Of a stretch of DNA of 64,000 bases, positions 60,001-64,000 are shown piece after piece. Origin of the DNA: Odiellus spinosus (Eukaryota > Arthropoda > Arachnida > Opiliones > Phalangiidae); contig OY987231.1 in the NCBI GenBank assembly GCA_963920705.1, forward strand, positions 16,345,024 through 16,409,023. Direction: 5' to 3'. Numbering within the stretch: the stretch's first letter is position 1; every line of letters begins with the position of its first letter. The notes below the pieces were generated by a model, which saw only the letters and a program-made list of their open reading frames with translations, did no database searches and had not been told where the DNA came from. The position numbers and the translations under genes are program-made.

Positions 60001-63000
60001 GAACGCGACTGTAAGGAATTGCAATAAACATATGCGCGAATGCGGAGACAGGCTCTAGGAAGACAGAATAGTCTATACATTACGCTAGGGTTGCCAAAAC
60101 ACTGTAAGAACCATATATGCTAAGTTCTACAAACGATTCTAACCAATTGCTACTTTCTACAGCGAGTTAGCACCGTCGCATGCGAAATTCAGACATTGCG
60201 CAAATGTCTTGGCTGAAAAGCGTGGGAATAAAAACCGCAATCCGCAACTAAGCAGCGCATTTCCAATTTTCAAAACCTAACGCTCTTGCTTACCTTGTGG
60301 CTGGTTGTAGTTGGATCTGAATTGGGTGTCTCATCGATGTTGCGCATTTCATCGTGACTGCTGCATCTTCGGATTCTTTCTCCTCCCAAGTAGAATTGTT
60401 GTTCGTCCGATTGCTCCATCGACGGTCTTTCTTCCGAACTTGACCTCAAGGGTCCTGAAATATCGTCCCCGGAGAACTTGCGCTCTTTTCGTTTCCTTCT
60501 TGGAGGACTTTCAGCTATGCAAAACAAAATAAAATAGCGTACAGTGATAAGTCACTTCCGCTGGTTTAGAGCAACGTAAAAGAAAAAAAAATCAAAAGAT
60601 TAATTACTCGAAATATGATGCTTGTCACCATTAATGCGTCCATCCATGGAACCTCTTTTGTTACCGTCGCTAAAACTAATAAATCGAAAGAATTGTTAGT
60701 GACGAAATATAGTTCAAAACTTAATTTCAAGCCAATTAGGCTTAAAATAATCATTAGAATGTATTCAAACTAGCATCTAAAACATGATGATTAAGGTTTT
60801 TTTTTTTGTAATCCCATTTAAATTAATTCAAAAACCACGGTTATTTTGTTGAATTCTTTTTATGCAACGAACATAAGGGTGAAAGGGTGAATCCGATTCT
60901 AAGAAAGTAATACTGGGCCAGTAAAAATATAACTCAGACATAATGAACCGTAATTTACCTGTCAACCATGAGCACGGGAACCCGTTTTTCGGATTGACTC
61001 TCTCCTTGTGTTTGCATTGCCAAAACAGTAGCATCCATTGGCGGAATTAGTACTGACAATGGTGCGTATTCTTTAGCGTCAATACGCGGAGACAGCAACT
61101 AGAAATAAATTAACGAACTTTATGAATTGGAAGTCGAATTTTCCTATTTATTGAACCATTTACTGAAGACTTTTGTTTTAATTTTAAACGTTATATTATG
61201 GAATCTTCACTCGTTTTCAAATAGATATTTAATACCAAGGAAAAGTTCTATAAACTCTAGAGGTATCGAACTTTAAGTTAAAGGAGGATACAATTCGTAT
61301 CTGTAAGGCAAAAAAATCTAGCGTTCGACATATCTCAAAATAGTACCGGTATTTTGAATCAGTTTAAAAACGCATCTGGCGCGTAACGTGGCGATGGGGC
61401 CATTTCAAGGGACTTTTTTTTTTTTTCTAGCTTTAGTATAGGACATTGCGCGCATTGGGAAGATGATTAAATTCGCTTATTATGGAATTGAGAGAAGAAA
61501 AAAAAAAAACTATCTATACCCGAGCGCATGACGTCGCCCTATTAAAAAAATACGCCTCTAGGAATGGCTTAAAAATTCGGTCAACTTCCAATATAAAAAA
61601 AAAAACTTTGTTGTTTATTGAAAAAATTTTAAAAACATTCAAACTCGATCCGAAATAAACATTTTAATGATTTAATGAATAATACTTAAGATTAATTTTC
61701 TCAGAGGATTACATGTTAAAAATTTCTCTTTTTTTTTGGACACTAGATTAGTATTTAAACGGCAATTTTTACATGTAATACCAGAAGTTAATAATTATAT
61801 CAATAATTATTTATACAATTATATAATTATTATATAATTATTAACTTCTGGTAAATAATTGAGCAATAATATTAGTCTAGAGTTTACTGTATATAATCAA
61901 TGAGCAGATGCAACAGGAAATCTAACCAATTGTAGCGAGTTTTTCGAATAAATGTCCGCACTCTTAGAATAGAGCACAGTTTTGGCCAAAAAAAGTAAAT
62001 TTTTCGTTGAATCTATAGAAATTTATCTTAGTTATGACAAAAAACATACTTTTTTTGGCCAAAACAAATCTTTACACGAGTCAAATAGAACATTTAACAA
62101 GGGTACCTGTTTATTACACTTAGCTGTAAAGTAAAATAACTTACCTCTTCGTCGAGAAGCTCATTGCTGTTATCTTCAAAGATGATTTCATAATTCTTAA
62201 TAAACGTAGTTGCAATATGATTAGTTACTGCTTGATCCTTTAACCCACTGAAATCGTCGGATACTCTGCATCGCGAAGAACGAAATAAAAAGTACCCTTA
62301 TTATTAATGACGGTTATGAAGCTATTATAACAATATATACATATTTTTCTTTCGAGCGCAATACGCGCTTTAATTTTAAGGACGACAACCTTGGCACTAT
62401 TACGCAAAAACCTCACGGTTCGTTAAGTATAAAGCCGCACGGAGCGCACGATACTAATTAAGGCTAATGGACGGTCTTAAAGAGTCTCAGAGAGATCATC
62501 TATATGTAACTAGTGGAGTTCCTAAGATTCCCCTTTCCCTGGCGTTCTCGAGTATACATTTACTGCTTTACCTGAATAGATTGGGTCCGAAGACGATTCC
62601 TAGTGAAGAGGCGCTCATTCTGTTTTGATCTTCCAGTTCAGCTATTCGGTGCAAGAAATGAATCAAATATTTCAAGACGGCGTAGTGCTCTTCTGGCAAA
62701 TGTCGGACCAGGCACTTCAGCACGCGCACGCAATTATCTTTGTTCTGGAAGTTTTCTGAAAATATGGGTATCGCGTATTGAAATTGGATACAATACAACG
62801 AAAGTAACATAGACACTATGAATAAATTTTATCCTTGAACTCGTTGTTCTAAAGCATCTCGCCTAACTTTTCTCTTTTCTTTCTCATTGGCATCCCCTCT
62901 ATTGACTTTATCGCCTTGGTCACGGAAACTGTGATAGGGTTTCAAGCCGTTTCGAAAAATACAATCTGAAGTTTACTATACGCGGAATTTATTTATCACT

Positions 63001-64000
63001 TTGCTCTCTAAACATATTTCAAAAATTCCAAAACCGTTTGGAAATGATTATATGGTTGCAGTGTGAACGAGCAAGATTTTAATTTTAGTTACGCTGATAA
63101 TCATTAACCCTGCATTATTGAACTGTAGCGTAACACATATAACTACCATAATAAACGTGCCCACGTTTCGAAGCAAAGAAAGAGTGTATAGTCCTTTTGC
63201 CGCCATTACAACTAATCATGTCCCCTTTTCTAGCAATCACCTCAGTTTAAAAACCATTCCCACCCTCAAAAATATCTACAAGTTGGGATATTTTCTTACC
63301 TCTGGCTGCCTCTAAGAAAGCCGCCTGGGTGGACGATGGTATGACTGGTTCCGGAAGTTCTCTGAGGAACAATTTGAGTAGCGCCCCAGCGGAAGCAACG
63401 TCACCTTCGGTTTCCAAGGGGGCATCGCCAGAATGGTCGAACGATGATTTTAATTTCTCGATCAGACGGGCGTTTCCGCTTATACGAAATATTCCTTCGT
63501 GAGTCATGCCTGATGAAAGAAAAAAAAAAAAAAAAAAAATAAGCATAAATAAGAGCCATATGTTATTTATAATATATGTTATTAATAAATCAAACAATAA
63601 AGTTTGATTTAAAATCTAATAAAAGCTAAGTACGCCCTCTCAGTATCTCGTGTAATACATAAGAAAAATTCTAACCCAATGATATGCAAAAGTAACTCAA
63701 TTTAAAAAAAAAAAGCATTCATAATTTTGAAGGTTTAGAAATTTTTGACAGTGCTATAAATTATATAATAATCTACCCTAGAGGCAAAACTGTAAGCTTG
63801 CCAAGTAAATCCAACGTTAAAAATATCGCAAAATCTTCGAACCATTACTCTCTAGGCCAAAAAACTTTGCATATTCATTTTGAGGGTGAAAAAAATACTT
63901 TTCGGGCCCACGTTTTTAAATTATTTATGTAAAAAGAGAAAAAGTAACTTATACCGTTCTTTTCAATATACTGGCAGATGCGGGTGATGATGAAAGGCAC
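45049..64000 (-). CDS. FAM13-type RhoGAP protein, 5' end beyond window
   Basis: Orthologue type: vertebrate FAM13A/FAM13B, a Rho GTPase-activating protein with conserved coiled-coil C-terminal regions. Exons: 63955-64000 (partial), 63300-63509, 62572-62755, 62145-62265, 60959-61098, 60608-60669, 60294-60514, 59127-59420, 58117-58618, 57901-58003, 56771-56836, 46729-46790, 46584-46642, 46397-46478, 45683-46173, 45445-45620, 45210-45366, 45049-45117. All junctions are in phase, giving 1014 residues to TAA at 45049. The RhoGAP domain spans the first four exons: GIFRISGNARLIEKL holds the arginine finger, then KLFLRELPEPVIP and NRMSASSLGIVFGPNLF. The middle is Ser-rich and disordered. FAM13 signatures follow: KMTRDQVQDEKVAIQKALL with FESVHGRPATK, then KRKLKKAVREFEDDFQ and the last exon HIKARLKLLDALV. 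Perhaps 50-60 N-terminal residues are missing. A retrotransposon occupies the 10-kb intron between 46790 and 56771. Confidence 0.93.
47595..48518 (+). repeat. 5' LTR
   Basis: 924 bp, TGTGACG...GTGTCTCA, with the TG...CA ends usual for LTRs. It contains AATAAA-type signals in its right half (AATAAACC near 48346). A 101-codon minus-strand frame is present in both LTRs but has no recognisable content. Confidence 0.97.
48522..48541 (+). other. Primer-binding site, tRNA-Pro-like
   Basis: Three bases after the 5' LTR comes TGGGGGTCTCCGTCCGGGAT. The tRNA-Pro complement is TGGGGG-CTC-GTCCGGGAT, so the two agree if one base is inserted on each side of CTC here. The CCA complement and the GTCCGGGAT core are intact. 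The primer assignment is inference. Confidence 0.55.
48987..50849 (+). CDS. gag: Retrotransposon Gag polyprotein, 620 aa
   Basis: Structural protein that packages the element RNA. The first 330 residues are low-complexity (Asn, Ser, Pro, Gln, with repeated NNSGAQN-type units). A capsid-like region follows at about 355-520 (WVPAVSMPSFSG, FIKRWVPSMLTGSAWEWF, LIRRNLHKDIK). Two CCHC zinc knuckles stand at 536-549 (CMNCGRPGHYQKFC) and 583-596 (CHGCGEVGHIKPRC). The first ATG after the leader is used; a later Met (MASVPG) is an alternative. It overlaps the pol frame from 50780. Confidence 0.93.
   Translation: MKFISKHDTCFPQYSRQNSCEICYREFQQFERNERASRREIERSLTTPPTKKISIVHRSSMASVPGASSMSQTGLSTSGTPPTLIPSLTPPTLSPSLAPPVMPINNSGAQNVMPANNSGAQNVRPTNNSSAQIIVPANTSSPPPAHNVASVGQSPLSQNPPSSSGSNIANPANDPMIAMQLQFNALMQQFTLMANQLSALQASQNQIPPNSTNVITATPAQIPVISQTSNAVVAPISPTVVQTTSAPTQSLPLSMVSQTNNTPIVSVQTPIAPVQTPNLNNSAPSLLAGNSNVSSPSISAANSIIGATNIANSVAPLANSVSGFSVTSSIPGSGHSHHSHSGLPNSWVPAVSMPSFSGAANGLTVKDFLTKLCQILAGRDCPEDLFIKRWVPSMLTGSAWEWFEGQGPFDSFSDFSSAITAEFQLDTDDEHILDQIHNRCQKDRESSTNYVESMLTLMRKLTEPLLPREQLRLIRRNLHKDIKIPLATKKYTRVRELLSDAILTEHAAKDPREESVKNNQSNTAPSASIQKAPLTCMNCGRPGHYQKFCPERSENKNQNTYRPTYKSSYKPLNADAKPFIPTCHGCGEVGHIKPRCPKRPRQGNDNAGAKNSGTSSGNRS
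50792..50798 (+). promoter_or_regulatory. -1 ribosomal frameshift site GGGAAAC
   Basis: In the gag frame this heptamer is split G GGA AAC, the X XXY YYZ pattern for -1 frameshifting. Pol lies exactly in the -1 frame and is open from 50780, so the slip must occur in 50780-50849, where this is the only good heptamer I see. Gag ends 51 bases later. A downstream GC-rich stretch (50800-50840) could form the stimulating structure. Confidence 0.8.
50798..54403 (+). CDS. pol: Retrotransposon Pol polyprotein (protease, RT, RNase H, integrase)
   Basis: Made as a Gag-Pol fusion after the -1 slip, about 1201 residues beyond it. The aspartic protease has ALVDPGSS, a variant of the usual D-T/S-G with Asp and Gly kept. 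Reverse transcriptase shows LDLKAGYWQVPL, FGLTNAPATFQRMID and the catalytic YLDD at 51944-51955. RNase H shows ETDASDSAIGSVL, TEREALAAVW and LYTDHSALVWLL. Integrase has a zinc-binding start (H...GH, CEAC), then D in IDLKGPYT, D in SDNGKQF and E in NQTERIN, ending in a GPF-type module (PRWDGPFIIADKL). No chromodomain and no envelope. No internal stops. Confidence 0.95.
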   Translation, partial: RQRRSEKFGHFLRKPKLGPILGNISGETSGLPKLAWIQISINGKECEALVDPGSSFTLVNEAFKNSSILINNNRNRHKLGIKLANKTRLTSTGSAKAEFSLPGKTEFNNVYFVPNLICQCILGMDMLQKCGLIANYKEMRYAWSNEPTKLYDFYSKPVPVEQAQSSPLLCHVTDVEIDEADLKTALSVANVSINQRSQLTKLVSDHKHLFATLPGLTNTATHYIDTGDATPIGRAPYRYSPFKKEKIDEIVYDMLSQDLIEPSNGPWSFPCILVSKKDGGFRLCVDYRSLNEVTIKDSYPLPRIDDILDSIRSPKFISTLDLKAGYWQVPLDPSSRDKAAFVTHKGLFRPKVLMFGLTNAPATFQRMIDRLFGPLSSEGVSAYLDDLVVISETFEEHLATLNKVFKILADAGLTIKASKTKFCVNKTQLLGHVISTDGISVDPEKTRAISALLPPHNIKALRSFLGMASYYRRFIKGFSSLASPLTALLHKDVPYVWTNAHTSAFNALKATLTSAPILVAPNFKEPFIIETDASDSAIGSVLLQKRNGKLHVIRYASRTLSDAEKNYCTTEREALAAVWGVSQFRPYIEGVHFDLYTDHSALVWLLKTPDPTGKYARWYAKLQAYDYTVHHIPGDKNVIADALSRLPVAMEEESLEVLNPEASGHVAVALAAPPEPIAFSPDIFREEQSKDDRLSPLINFLTNNAPLPPDTSNDSQLVKQCKLINGILYRLPRSAAPADENYKIWVPKSLYTTVLQLTHDVRSAGHLGNFKTLRRMRERYIWDGMTRAVREYVHSCEACQRHKVPQQSPAGLMRSAKITDPWSVIGIDLKGPYTPSRRGITQLLVVTDMMTKWVEIFPLRRATTRPIVNLLVDHVFTRFGLPLTVVSDNGKQFVSKIMRDTFKVLGIRNRYTSFYSPQSNQTERINRTLSTMIATYVEESHQDWDLGIQQYAMALRTATQESTGFTPAYLNFGRELRTIADISLPLSPEDVINDVTLHSHALAIKEKTENAITQAQENLAAAQVRQAGYYNKKHRDVEYDIGQLVYKRTHYLSSAGARFTSKLAPRWDGPFIIADKLSPLTYRLKCVKGGRVLKGTFHIHELKLHVERETEPSTKSQSSARDAETELGQVIEPLPDASNSVIENNQVIEPLEIERNADINRPCSALSEDSEISADISDNEQPHKSRSLRPRNPVTGRAICS
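54703..54714 (+). other. Polypurine tract
   Basis: AGTGGGGGAGAG immediately upstream of the 3' LTR (starts 54716), the expected primer for plus-strand synthesis. Confidence 0.8.
54716..55639 (+). repeat. 3' LTR
   Basis: 924 bp, same length and, as far as I can read, same sequence as the 5' LTR. Followed directly by the CGAA target duplication. Confidence 0.97.
55889..56075. mobile_element. MITE-like element with TTCACACT termini
   Basis: Left end AGTCGCGTTCACACTACAGA, continuing CTTTGAAACCGTTTTAAACC, is inverted at the right end with mismatches over about 43 bp. Length is about 187 bp with no coding content. Similar termini occur at 256-275 in an Upp intron and near 63060 in a FAM13 intron. 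Confidence 0.65.
56837..57900 (-). other. FAM13 intron, 1.06 kb
   Basis: AT-rich; a 62-codon plus-strand frame at 57096-57284 has no support. Nothing else recognised. Confidence 0.6.
61779..61853. repeat. Perfect 22-bp inverted repeat
   Basis: The left arm TACCAGAAGTTAATAATTAT (plus AT) is exactly complementary to the right arm at 61832-61853, around a 31-base AT loop. Either a tiny MITE or a hairpin. Confidence 0.8.
61979..62065. mobile_element. 87-bp inverted-repeat element (TTTTGGCCAAAA ends)
   Basis: GTTTTGGCCAAAAAAAGTA at the left is exactly complementary to TACTTTTTTTGGCCAAAAC at the right. Related TTTTTTGGCC and AACTATGGTAAATTTACTTT sequence occurs near 23530-23575, suggesting a dispersed family. 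Confidence 0.6.

Larger units (their letters stand above)
61099..62144 (-). other. FAM13 intron with two short inverted elements
   Basis: Just over 1 kb between the exons at 60959-61098 and 62145-62265. It holds T and A runs, the perfect 22-bp hairpin at 61779-61853 and the TTGGCC inverted repeat at 61979-62065. Confidence 0.6.

Noticed and set aside
63510..63597. Hydrophobic N-terminal segment in the frame upstream of the FAM13 RhoGAP exon
   Set aside because: It lies before a clear CAG acceptor at 63510-63512 and translates intronic poly-T; the exon joins 63955 in phase.
1..64000. CRISPR arrays, bacterial operons, rRNA or tRNA genes
   Set aside because: None seen; the tandem repeats have no unique spacers, and the sequence is plainly eukaryotic.

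Overview
The window is AT-rich, intron-dense eukaryotic DNA from an arthropod, most likely an insect. It carries an insect-type NF-kappaB gene of the Relish class (Rel domain, ankyrin repeats, death domain), a short interstitial array of the insect telomere unit TTAGG, many MITE-like inverted repeats and minisatellites, and a Ty3/gypsy LTR retrotransposon. The TTAGG unit and the high intron number argue against Diptera; I cannot name the order.

Layout. (1) 68-1562, plus strand: uridine phosphorylase in seven exons. (2) 7.7-26.1 kb, minus strand: two tandem Relish genes. The upstream copy (17277-26138) is fully open over 18 coding exons (1079 aa). The downstream copy (7832-13510) keeps every exon reading frame, but it has no copy of coding exon 1, has TGA where its sister has Trp, and has lost the AG acceptor of the exon encoding the start of the IPT (dimerisation) half of the Rel domain. 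The duplicated unit runs from about 7.68 to 15.86 kb and from about 17.1 to 24.86 kb; it includes a conserved 3'UTR block and a conserved upstream block near kappaB motifs. A candidate alternative first exon lies at 34.27 kb. (3) 26-40 kb: mostly non-coding, with minisatellites and MITE-like repeats. (4) 40640-42215, plus strand: a two-exon gene for an unrecognised 164-aa basic protein with an N-myristoylation-type start. (5) 45049-64000, minus strand: a FAM13-type RhoGAP gene, complete at its 3' end and running off the window at its 5' end. (6) 47595-55639: an apparently intact, very young Ty3/gypsy element lying antisense in a FAM13 intron, with 924-bp LTRs, a 4-bp target duplication and gag-pol joined by a -1 frameshift at GGGAAAC.

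The genes do not form one pathway. The Relish pair is the immune part of the window (Imd-type signalling). The most interesting biology is how the duplicate diverged at its N-terminus and dimerisation region while keeping its IkappaB-like half, including a DSGYTS phosphodegron-type motif and an IDG caspase-site candidate.
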